NCBI GenBank assembly: GCA_024636295.1 | Contig: JAGXHI010000061.1 | Location: 214,020 to 278,019 of the forward strand | Direction: 5' to 3' | Length of the DNA: 64,000 nucleotides | Source: Desulfuromonadales bacterium | GTDB taxonomy: Bacteria; Desulfobacterota; Desulfuromonadia; Desulfuromonadales; JAGXHI01 | Shown: piece by piece, positions 8,457 through 16,110 of the stretch | How positions within the stretch are numbered: the stretch's first letter is position 1 | Layout: the number at the start of each line of letters is the position of its first letter | Position numbers and translations under genes: made by a program | The notes under the pieces: model-generated | What the model saw: only the letters and a program-made list of their open reading frames with translations | Told to the model about the DNA's origin: nothing | The model's database searches: none

Positions 8457-9230
8457 ATGCTGACATATCCGCACATTGATCCTGTCATTTTTCGCATCGG
8501 ACCTCTGGCCGTTCGCTGGTACGGCCTTATGTATCTTCTTGGATTTGCCTGCGCTTATTTCATCATCCGCTACCTTGCAAAACTCCGGGATCTGCCGCTA
8601 AAGACCGAAGGCATCTCCGATCTGCTTTTCTATGGAATTATCGGCGTTGTTCTAGGGGGCCGGTTGGGGTATGTTCTTTTTTACAACCCTGCTTATTATA
8701 TTCGGCATCCTCTCCATGCATTCGCCGTCTGGGAAGGCGGAATGAGCTTTCATGGGGGGCTGCTCGGTGTAATTGTGGCAGCCCTGATTTTCTGTCTCAG
8801 GCGAAATCTTCCGATACTTCTCACGGGAGACATTCTTGTTACCTCGGCCACGGTGGGGCTTGGACTCGGCAGATTGGGTAATTTCCTCAATGCCGAGCTC
8901 TGGGGGAGAGTGACCGAGGTTCCCTGGGGCATTGTCTTTCCGGGTGCCGGTCCCGAACCCAGACATCCCAGCCAACTGTATGAGGCTTTTCTGGAAGGAC
9001 CTGTTCTCCTGGGCCTTTTATGGCTGCTGCATCGGCGAAGGGTAACTGCCGGGATTCCCTTTTTCGTTTTTTTTCTCGCGTACGGAATCTTCCGATTTTC
9101 CGTCGAATTTTTTCGCCAACCCGATGCACACCTCGGTTTTCTGTGGGGCGGAGCCACCATGGGTCAATTATTGTCCCTCCCCATGATTCTCTTCGGTCTG
9201 GTCGGTTTGTACATCAGGATTCGGAGTTGA
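8457..9230 (+). CDS. lgt: Prolipoprotein diacylglyceryl transferase
   Basis: Inner-membrane enzyme that moves diacylglyceryl from phosphatidylglycerol to the lipobox cysteine of prolipoproteins. 257 aa, about seven membrane helices. Signature stretches: AVRWYGLMYLLGF, GGRLGYVLFYN, MSFHGGLLG (essential His), GRLGNFLNAELWGR (the Lgt signature), RHPSQLYEA and SVEFFRQPD. It would serve the several lipoproteins encoded at 16-20 kb. One base separates its stop from the next start, so it is cotranscribed with the HAD gene. Confidence 0.96.
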   Translation: MLTYPHIDPVIFRIGPLAVRWYGLMYLLGFACAYFIIRYLAKLRDLPLKTEGISDLLFYGIIGVVLGGRLGYVLFYNPAYYIRHPLHAFAVWEGGMSFHGGLLGVIVAALIFCLRRNLPILLTGDILVTSATVGLGLGRLGNFLNAELWGRVTEVPWGIVFPGAGPEPRHPSQLYEAFLEGPVLLGLLWLLHRRRVTAGIPFFVFFLAYGIFRFSVEFFRQPDAHLGFLWGGATMGQLLSLPMILFGLVGLYIRIRS

Positions 9231-9231
9231 T

Positions 9232-9849
9232 ATGAAGGATATTCGGGGGATTGTTTACGACTGCGACGGAGTTTTGTTTCAGAGCCAAAAGGCGAATCTT
9301 GCCTACTATAATGCCATTCTTGAACATTTTGGTGAGCCTGAGGTCCGGTCCCGAGACAAGGAAAAAGCCCTGCTGTGCCACACGGCGGCGAGCCCCCAGG
9401 TTTTGGCGACACTGATGGGCTCCGAACGGGTGAAAGAGGCGCTTACGTTTGCAGGAAATCTGGACTATCGCAGGTTTATCCCCTATATGTCGCCCGAACC
9501 GGGCCTCACCCAGGCGCTTGAACTCCTCTCCGCCCACTTCCCCCTGGCTATCGCTACCAACCGGGGAAACAGCATGTCGGAGATTTTGGCTCATTTTGGC
9601 ATTGAAGGCTACTTTCGTGCGGTGGTCACCAGCCGGGACGTAGTCCGTCCCAAACCATATCCGGACATGCTGCTGCTGGCAGCCGAAAAACTCGGGGTGG
9701 CGACTGAAAATCTGTTGTTCGTGGGAGATTCGGAGCTTGACCGAAGAGCCGCCCGGGCAGCGGGGATTCTCTTTGCAGCCTACGGGCGTGGCGTCAGGGG
9801 GGAGTTTGCAATCTACTCCCACCAGGAATTGACGGAATTCTTTTTTTGA
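9232..9849 (+). CDS. HAD-superfamily phosphatase
   Basis: Haloacid-dehalogenase hydrolase of the phosphoglycolate-phosphatase-like group. Motif I DCDGVLF (nucleophile Asp and acid Asp in D-x-D-G form), motif II IATNRG, Lys of motif III in RPKPYPDM, motif IV VGDSELDRRAA. An alpha-helical cap lies between motifs I and II. 205 aa. Substrate unknown; phosphoglycolate or a sugar phosphate is plausible for this cap type. SD GGAG five bases before the ATG, overlapping the end of lgt. Convergent with the RsbW-type gene; a weak GCCGA/TCGGC stem at 9861-9874 followed by T-rich sequence may terminate it. Confidence 0.82.
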   Translation: MKDIRGIVYDCDGVLFQSQKANLAYYNAILEHFGEPEVRSRDKEKALLCHTAASPQVLATLMGSERVKEALTFAGNLDYRRFIPYMSPEPGLTQALELLSAHFPLAIATNRGNSMSEILAHFGIEGYFRAVVTSRDVVRPKPYPDMLLLAAEKLGVATENLLFVGDSELDRRAARAAGILFAAYGRGVRGEFAIYSHQELTEFFF

Positions 9850-9945
9850 AAAGGATAATGGCCGACTGTTCGGCATCTTCAAATTTTTTCACTTGGGATT
9901 GCAACCACTGTCTCCGCTTTTCACTATAAACAGAGGAATTGCACC

Positions 9946-10368
9946 TCAGGACAGAGTCTTGACCATCTCCAGGACGTGCCCTCCGTTATACTTCTTGTAG
10001 CTGACCCTGTCCATCAGGGACCGGATGATGTAGACTCCCCTGCCATGTTCATCCAGATCCTCGAAATCGGGGGCTGGAAGGGAGCTGATGTCGAATCCCT
10101 GACCTTCGTCGAATACCCTGATATGAAGGCATTTCTGCTTTATGGCGATTGTGATGTGCACTTCTTTTCGGGGATCGCCCTCGTTGGCATGTCTGATGGC
10201 ATTGGCCATAGCCTCGGTCAGGACAATATTGATGTGGTATGCCAATTCATTTCGATCACCCTTGTATTTTTTCAGGGTTCGGGCAATTTCTTCGCCGATT
10301 TTCCCGATCAGGCTCAGATAGCGGGTCTGGTTGGGGACCCTTATATCCACTTCAATCTTTTCTTTCAT
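9946..10368 (-). CDS. RsbW/SpoIIAB-type serine kinase (anti-sigma-factor-like)
   Basis: 140-aa single-domain GHKL ATPase of the HATPase_c_2 group. N-box EAMANAIRHAN (about 72), G1 box DEGQGFDISSL and G2 box HGRGVYIIRSLMD. In partner-switching systems such kinases phosphorylate a STAS-domain antagonist and, when not bound to it, sequester a sigma factor or another target. Last gene of the 15.9-9.9 kb operon, 46 bases after the STAS gene, with a G-rich SD (CCGGGGGTATT) before its ATG. Its phosphorylation substrate is most simply the adjacent STAS protein. The inhibited target is unknown; no sigma factor is encoded in the window. Confidence 0.88.
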   Translation of the reverse strand: MKEKIEVDIRVPNQTRYLSLIGKIGEEIARTLKKYKGDRNELAYHINIVLTEAMANAIRHANEGDPRKEVHITIAIKQKCLHIRVFDEGQGFDISSLPAPDFEDLDEHGRGVYIIRSLMDRVSYKKYNGGHVLEMVKTLS

Positions 10369-10414
10369 AATACCCCCGGCAGGCTCTCCCCCATGGGGGA
10401 GGCTCCTGTCCTGT

Positions 10415-10750
10415 TTAGAAGCTGGCGAGAGCTTCCTGGGCGGTCGGGAAAATTTCGAAGACCCTGTGAAGGCGGGTCAGTTCGAACATGGATTTTACCT
10501 GAGGCTGAAGCCCCGAAAGCTTGAGGTTTCCGTTCCGGGCGCTGGCGTTTTTAAAACCGGAGACAAGCGCGCCCAAACCAGAGGAATCAACGAACCGGAC
10601 CTCCTGCAGATCGACCACGATACTGTTTTTCCCCTCCTCAAAAAGGTTAAGCATCTGGCTCTTGAGCTCTCCGCTGTTGTGGGCGTCCAGGCGCTCTTCT
10701 TTTACCTCGATCAGGACGACTGGTCCTGACTCCTCAATTTTGACAATCAT
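10415..10750 (-). CDS. STAS-domain anti-sigma-factor antagonist (RsbV/SpoIIAA type)
   Basis: 111-aa protein consisting of one STAS domain. The conserved phospho-acceptor region reads RFVDSSGLGALV (about 53-64), with the Ser that the partner kinase phosphorylates. In known systems the unphosphorylated form binds the RsbW-type kinase and frees its target, and a PP2C phosphatase restores it. All three parts are encoded side by side here. AAGGAG lies seven bases before the ATG. It follows the symporter-phosphatase gene by 105 bases, the longest gap in the operon. Confidence 0.9.
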   Translation of the reverse strand: MIVKIEESGPVVLIEVKEERLDAHNSGELKSQMLNLFEEGKNSIVVDLQEVRFVDSSGLGALVSGFKNASARNGNLKLSGLQPQVKSMFELTRLHRVFEIFPTAQEALASF

Positions 10751-10855
10751 TAGAATCTCCTTTCCATAAATCTCAGAGTGCTGATCTTCCAGGCATAGAA
10801 TTAAAATACCATATAAATCTCATCTCTGACACCGGAAGGTGTCTTCAGAAATTGT

Positions 10856-13800
10856 TCATTCGATTTTCATGACTACGAGCGAGACGTCATCCTGAAAATT
10901 CTGCGATCCCCTAAATAGCCTGACCTGCTTCAAAATATTGTCAATAATCTCATCCGGCCTATGATTGGCATTTTCCTTCACAAGAGTACACAATCTTTCG
11001 TCTCCGAAAAAGTTTCCCTCGTGGTCTTCGGCTTCAGTGACCCCGTCCGTGTAAAGTACCAGAATGTCTCCCGGGTTCAGATGGACCTTGTTTTCCTGAA
11101 ATTCCACCTTCTTCCGGACCCCGAGAATCAGCCCTTCAGCATCGAGGTGTTCGCAAGTACCTGTGTCTGCACGTCGGACGATCGGAAGACTGTGCCCGGC
11201 GCTGGCGAAGGAAAGTTCCCTGTGCTCTACATGATATCTCAGGTAAAACATGGTAATGAAAAGTTCGGCCCGGGTGAGATCGTTGTAGAAAAACTCATTG
11301 ATCGAGCTCATGATCTGACTGGGGCTGGGGTGTTCTATTGCCTTGGACTGAATAAATGTTCGAGTCTGGGCCATCAGAAGTGCGGCGCCGACATTGTGGC
11401 CTGAAACATCTGCGATGACTAGATCCAGGGCGTTTGTGCTGGGGAGAAAATCGTAATAATCACCCCCTACCTGACTTGCGGGAACACAAACTCCAGCCAG
11501 AGAGATTCCTTGAATTGCCGGGACTTTCGTGGGCAGGAGACTGATCTGAATGGTCTTTGCGATTTCCATCTCCTTTTCCTGCTCACGTGCCTGGATGATT
11601 CTCGCGGTCTGCTGTGCGTTGCGCCAGGCCACCCCGATCTGTCCGGCAAGACTCTTGAAGAGTTCTACAAACTCGTCGGTGAAAATTCCCTTGGCTGAGC
11701 GGGAAAACGCCGAAAGCACCCCCACGGGATCGCCCTCGATCGTAATGGGGGCATGGGCGAAGGATTTAATCCCCTCTTTATGTATGATCTGCGCCGAGAT
11801 TGGCTTTTCCATAAAGTCGGAGTCGTTCACCACCACAACGGAGTTGGTGAGAAAGGCTGTTCCGATGGCGGTATCCATGGTCAGTTCCCTTTCCGATTCA
11901 CCCAGGTGCTCTGTGCTCATACCCTTCTGACTGCGGACCTTCAATACCATCTCATCTTCATCCAGGATGCGGATGACACAAAGATCGAATTTGAACTGCT
12001 GTCGCAGGAAATCCAGTATATTGTCCAGGATGGTCTGGATGTCAGCGCCGCTCGCCACAACCCGGGCCGCCTCGTACAGGACTCCGAGTTGTTCGCGGCT
12101 TGAGGTCCGGCTCAGCGTGACCGAGCCGAAAATGTCGAAGACATCCTCCATCCGGCTCCCCCGGGTTGCAAGATAATTATCGATAATGATCCGGGCCGGA
12201 GCCGCTCCCACCGAACCGGCGAGGGTTCTCTCGGTAAAGCGCTTGAGGCTGGGCTGTTCGTACTCAGAGAGACTTCCCTTCTCGTCGATATTCCGGTCTC
12301 CCATGTACTGGGCGATGGCGGCGTGCGCCTGCTTTTCGCCGATGAATTTGCTCATCAGGTCTACAAACTCGATGATGCTCGGAGCTTTGCTGATGCGCTT
12401 GCGTTGTTCGATTTCCTGAGGGGGCGCCATGGCGTCGACAAATTTGATGGCCTGCTCCTCCTCCATTTCAGAAGGGGAGGCCAGCAGAGAGAATGTCAGG
12501 AAAGATCCAAGATTGAACAGAAGGGACCAGAACAGAGAATGGGTCCAGATATCGAACCCGGTGAGACCGAACATTTCCAGAGGGCGGAGAAGTGATATTC
12601 CGAACAGGCCCTCTTCCAGGATTTCGCTTCCAAGCCAGCCCGACCGGACGAAGGAGGGAACCAGAAGGGTATAGAACCAGATCACCAGGCCGAACAGGAG
12701 CCCGATCAGGGCGCCCTGCCTGTTGGCCCGCTTCCAATACAGGCCGCCAATGAACGCGGGAGCGAATTGCGAAGCGGCGAGAAAGGAAATCAGCCCCATG
12801 TTGGTGAGAGCGTAGGATTCTCCGATGATGCGATAATAGATGTATCCGAGGAAAATGACCCCGAAAATTCCCAGTCTTTTCAGGTTGATAAGGAGTCCTG
12901 ACATGTTGTCGGGCCCCATTCGGAGCTTTAGAATCACCGGAATGATCAGGTGATGGAGGATCATGGTGGAAAGGGCGACCGATTCAACCATGACCATTCC
13001 CGCCGATGCGGAGAACCCCCCGATGAAAACCAGCAAAGCAAGCCATAAATGTCCCGTCTGGAGCGGAATTTCCAATACGAAGTAATCGGCCTGTGCGGCA
13101 TCGCCTCCGCTGAGAATCAGCCCTCCCAGAGCAATGGGAATCACGAACAGGGTGATGAGAAACATGTATGCCGGGAAGCGCCACATGGCGTCCCGGATAT
13201 GTTCCTCCCGGGAGTTTTCAATGACCATGATATGGAACTGTCGCGGAAGAAACATCACCGCCATCATGGATACAAAGCTTAAAGTGAACCAGGTCGTATA
13301 AGGGATTTGTGGTGTATCCACAAGCAGAAGATGTCCCCGGTCGGGAAACTTCTCCAGGAACTGCCGGAATACGTCACCAAATCCATCGAAGAGGAAAAAA
13401 GTGACAAAGATCCCCACCGTGACGAAAGCGATGAGCTTGACCAGGGATTCGAGGGCGATAGCGGCCACCAGACCCTCGTGGCGCTCCGAGGCATCCAGGT
13501 GCCGGGCTCCGAAAAGGACGCTGAATAGACCAAGAATCAGGGCTGCAATAAAGGCTGTATCAAGAAGGGGCATGGCCGGAAGGATGTTTTGGACGCCGTG
13601 AGTCACGGGTATCGTTCTGCCGGAGAGAAGATTGAAAGTATGGGATATCGCCTTGAGCTGCAGGGCGATATAGGGCATGATTCCCAGAACCGCGAAAATT
13701 GTGACGACAGCACCAAGAAATGCCGATTTTCCATAACGGCTTGAGATGAAATCGGCGATGCTCACGATGTTCTGGTCCTTGCTGACGCGCACCATTTTGC

Positions 13801-14062
13801 GCAGGAGGAACCACCAGGAGAAGGCAATCAGGGTCGGCCCCAGATAGAGGGGAAGAAAATCCAGACCGGTCGTTGCCGCACGTCCGACGCTGCCGTAGAA
13901 AGTCCAGGAGGTGAAGTAAACCGCAAGGGATAGAGAGTAGATGTAGGAATTGGAGATGACGCTTCTGCCCGCTTCACGTCTTTTGTCCGCATAGTATGCA
14001 ACCGCGAAGAGAAGTCCCAGATAAGCCAGGGATATGACAGCGACCACGGTGACCGAAATCAT
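10856..14062 (-). CDS. Sodium/solute symporter fused to GAF and SpoIIE-type PP2C phosphatase
   Basis: 1068 aa. Residues about 1-535 form an SLC5/SSS symporter with around 13 helices; VSKDQNIVSIADFISSRYGK resembles the CbrA-type sensor transporters. About 535-650 is a linker with RTLAGSVGAAPARIIID, like the segment that joins SLC5 to histidine kinases (perhaps the STAC domain). About 650-825 is a GAF domain. About 826-1068 is a PP2C of the SpoIIE/RsbU group with all metal motifs: GGDYYDF, ADVSGHNVGAAL, YTDGVTEA, DDVSLVV. The kinase output usual for CbrA-like proteins is replaced by a phosphatase. Overlaps the upstream small membrane gene by ATGA. Dephosphorylation of the adjacent STAS protein is the likely output; the solute is unknown. 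Confidence 0.9.
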   Translation of the reverse strand: MISVTVVAVISLAYLGLLFAVAYYADKRREAGRSVISNSYIYSLSLAVYFTSWTFYGSVGRAATTGLDFLPLYLGPTLIAFSWWFLLRKMVRVSKDQNIVSIADFISSRYGKSAFLGAVVTIFAVLGIMPYIALQLKAISHTFNLLSGRTIPVTHGVQNILPAMPLLDTAFIAALILGLFSVLFGARHLDASERHEGLVAAIALESLVKLIAFVTVGIFVTFFLFDGFGDVFRQFLEKFPDRGHLLLVDTPQIPYTTWFTLSFVSMMAVMFLPRQFHIMVIENSREEHIRDAMWRFPAYMFLITLFVIPIALGGLILSGGDAAQADYFVLEIPLQTGHLWLALLVFIGGFSASAGMVMVESVALSTMILHHLIIPVILKLRMGPDNMSGLLINLKRLGIFGVIFLGYIYYRIIGESYALTNMGLISFLAASQFAPAFIGGLYWKRANRQGALIGLLFGLVIWFYTLLVPSFVRSGWLGSEILEEGLFGISLLRPLEMFGLTGFDIWTHSLFWSLLFNLGSFLTFSLLASPSEMEEEQAIKFVDAMAPPQEIEQRKRISKAPSIIEFVDLMSKFIGEKQAHAAIAQYMGDRNIDEKGSLSEYEQPSLKRFTERTLAGSVGAAPARIIIDNYLATRGSRMEDVFDIFGSVTLSRTSSREQLGVLYEAARVVASGADIQTILDNILDFLRQQFKFDLCVIRILDEDEMVLKVRSQKGMSTEHLGESERELTMDTAIGTAFLTNSVVVVNDSDFMEKPISAQIIHKEGIKSFAHAPITIEGDPVGVLSAFSRSAKGIFTDEFVELFKSLAGQIGVAWRNAQQTARIIQAREQEKEMEIAKTIQISLLPTKVPAIQGISLAGVCVPASQVGGDYYDFLPSTNALDLVIADVSGHNVGAALLMAQTRTFIQSKAIEHPSPSQIMSSINEFFYNDLTRAELFITMFYLRYHVEHRELSFASAGHSLPIVRRADTGTCEHLDAEGLILGVRKKVEFQENKVHLNPGDILVLYTDGVTEAEDHEGNFFGDERLCTLVKENANHRPDEIIDNILKQVRLFRGSQNFQDDVSLVVMKIE

Positions 14063-14316
14063 TCTGAGCCAGGCCCTTTCCTCTTGTCGAATTGACTATG
14101 CGGTGGCCCATTATCACGTGTTGTTTTGGCGAACAGAAAAATGATAAAGATGGAAAAAGGCCATCCGATCATGAAATAGAGGACCAACATCGGAATGCCG
14201 AGAATGAGATATCCCTTGTTGAAAATATGCAGGAAAGGATAGTTGAGCATGACAACGCCAAGAAGAAAAAAGAGGACCCAGGCTTCTTTAACTCTTATGT
14301 GCCCATCTTTTTTCAT
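14059..14316 (-). CDS. Small two-helix membrane protein, symporter partner
   Basis: 85 aa with two predicted membrane segments (about 11-31 and 34-62, e.g. YLILGIPMLVLYFMIGWPF) and a charged C-terminus. Overlaps both neighbours by ATGA, so it is translationally coupled to the SSS fusion. Known SSS transporters often have a small membrane partner encoded just upstream (YjcH/DUF485 with ActP, YhdT with PanF, DUF3311 or DUF4212 pairs). By position and topology this is the equivalent here, though I do not place it in a specific family. It suggests that the symporter domain is still a working transporter or has kept its subunit. Confidence 0.75.
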   Translation of the reverse strand: MKKDGHIRVKEAWVLFFLLGVVMLNYPFLHIFNKGYLILGIPMLVLYFMIGWPFSIFIIFLFAKTTRDNGPPHSQFDKRKGPGSE

Positions 14317-15881
14317 GGCCGCACTCCGGATCTGTTAATCATCTCGGGAAGAATCCAATGCAGATTATATTCAAGATCTCTGGAGGTGTCGATGATTATA
14401 GTCCCTTCATTTTCGGAAGGAACATCGAAATGTTCTTTCTGGTCTCCCAGCAGTTCGCGGCGACCATCCGAAATCTCGCGGCCGAGGTTTTCCCTGCGAT
14501 CGAGACGATGGGCGAGGATATCGGGGTCGAGGGTCATCTGCAGGATGTAAAAAGGAACGCCCGCTTCCGCGGCCGCTCTTCGGAATGCCTCACGTCTGGG
14601 GCGATGAATGAATGAGGCGTCTGCAATGACAGTCTGCCCTGATTTCAGGGCCGAAACAGTACATTCCAGGAGACGATCGTAGGTGCGCTGGGTGAATTCC
14701 GGAGAGTAAATGCCCTGTTCATAGGAATCCAGAATCCGGGTGGACGCTTCCAGCCCTGCCAGTTCCTTGCGGATCTGATCCGAGCAGAAATATCTGGCAC
14801 CAATGAGTTCCGACAATTCACGGGCTACAGTGGTTTTGCCGGTCCCCATAAGGCCGCAGGTGATGATCAATGTCGGAGGAAAAAGATAGGCCAGTGCCTG
14901 ATTGAAATACCGGCGGGACAGGCGAGCCGCCTCTTGTCGGGTGTTTTCGCCTGCGGACCGATCTTCCGAGAGTATTCCCTCGACCTTCCCGCGGACGAAA
15001 GCACGATAGCTTTTATAGAAGGGCAGGAGGGAAAGCATTTCCCCATCGCCAGATAGCTCGAGATATCGATTCAGGAGGATGGCCGCCAGGTCCCTGCGTC
15101 GCCTGAACTCCAGATCCATCAGGAGAAATGCCAGGTCTGCAGCGGTATCCGCCACGCGGAATCGTCGGTTGAACTCGATGCAATCGTAAATGCAGACGGG
15201 TTCGGTCAGGCAAATGTGTTCTGCATGAAGGTCGCCGTGACCGTCGCGCACGAAACCTTCCGCCTCCCTGCGAAGAACGAGAGATTGATATTCCTCAAGA
15301 AAATCCCCGACGAACTCTCTGCAGGCCTTCAGGGCTTTTTCCGTCAGAATCCCTCCTGCAAAAGGAGCGCTCTGGCGGAAATTCTCTTCCCAGTTGATCC
15401 GCACCACTTCCAGATTGGACCGTCGATCATTTATTCTTACAATATCGGTCTCTTTGTGGAAGTGGACAAGTATGCGGGCGAGGGAGGACATGTGCCCCGG
15501 AAGGGTCGGATCCCCCGTTTCGATCAGGCGGTCCAGCATCCTTTCCTCTGGAAGACGATTCATCACCACGGCGTAATCCATGATTTCGCCCTTGTCGCCA
15601 ATATGAATCTGATCTCCCTTGCGGCGGATTTCTGCAACACCCAGGTAGGTCCCCGGACAAAGACGGCAATTCAGCCGAACCTCCTCACGGCAGAAGAAAA
15701 GTCGTGCTTCGAGGGTTGAGAAATCCAGGAACCCCAGATTTACGGGCTTTTTGATCTTGTACACATGTCTGTCGGTGAAATAAAGCCGCGAGACGTGGGT
15801 TTCACGATATTCGATCGGCCCGGTTGTTTCCGGAAAATTTTCTGCCTGCAGCAGGGCCTGATGTTGGGTCTGGATAGCCAT
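14313..15881 (-). CDS. Fused APH-like kinase and AAA/adenylylsulfate-kinase-like P-loop protein
   Basis: 522 aa, two domains. Residues about 20-330 resemble aminoglycoside phosphotransferase-like kinases, with DGHGDLHAEHICL (catalytic HGD-x-H) and CIEFNRRFRVADTAADLAF (DFG-equivalent region). Residues about 335-515 form a P-loop kinase (CGLMGTGKTTVARELSE). This two-domain family is widespread in proteobacteria and of unknown substrate; annotation as antibiotic resistance would be unsafe. First gene of the minus-strand operon. Its stop overlaps the start of the small membrane gene (ATGA), tying it to the symporter-phosphatase module. The upstream 229 bases are a divergent promoter region shared with the TPR gene. 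Confidence 0.82.
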   Translation of the reverse strand: MAIQTQHQALLQAENFPETTGPIEYRETHVSRLYFTDRHVYKIKKPVNLGFLDFSTLEARLFFCREEVRLNCRLCPGTYLGVAEIRRKGDQIHIGDKGEIMDYAVVMNRLPEERMLDRLIETGDPTLPGHMSSLARILVHFHKETDIVRINDRRSNLEVVRINWEENFRQSAPFAGGILTEKALKACREFVGDFLEEYQSLVLRREAEGFVRDGHGDLHAEHICLTEPVCIYDCIEFNRRFRVADTAADLAFLLMDLEFRRRRDLAAILLNRYLELSGDGEMLSLLPFYKSYRAFVRGKVEGILSEDRSAGENTRQEAARLSRRYFNQALAYLFPPTLIITCGLMGTGKTTVARELSELIGARYFCSDQIRKELAGLEASTRILDSYEQGIYSPEFTQRTYDRLLECTVSALKSGQTVIADASFIHRPRREAFRRAAAEAGVPFYILQMTLDPDILAHRLDRRENLGREISDGRRELLGDQKEHFDVPSENEGTIIIDTSRDLEYNLHWILPEMINRSGVRP

Positions 15882-16110
15882 TGTATGGAAGACGTCTGGC
15901 CGGAGTCGAAGAACAGTTTCTTGAAAGCTGTATAAGGTCCTGATTTCCTTTAGACTTTATCACATGTCGCCGGAGTGTAAAGATTTTTTGGCCTTTGCAG
16001 GTGCTCGCGGTGGAAATTGACCCATTCGAGACTCCTGTGGTAATCTGTTAAATTGCGAATCCCTGAAGGACGCCTTACAGGGCCACCTCTCTCTTTAATC
16101 AGGAGCCGGC

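Noticed and set aside
14313-15881. Aminoglycoside resistance determinant
   Set aside because: The APH-like domain is fused to a P-loop kinase in a widespread family with no resistance role; the context is a signalling operon.
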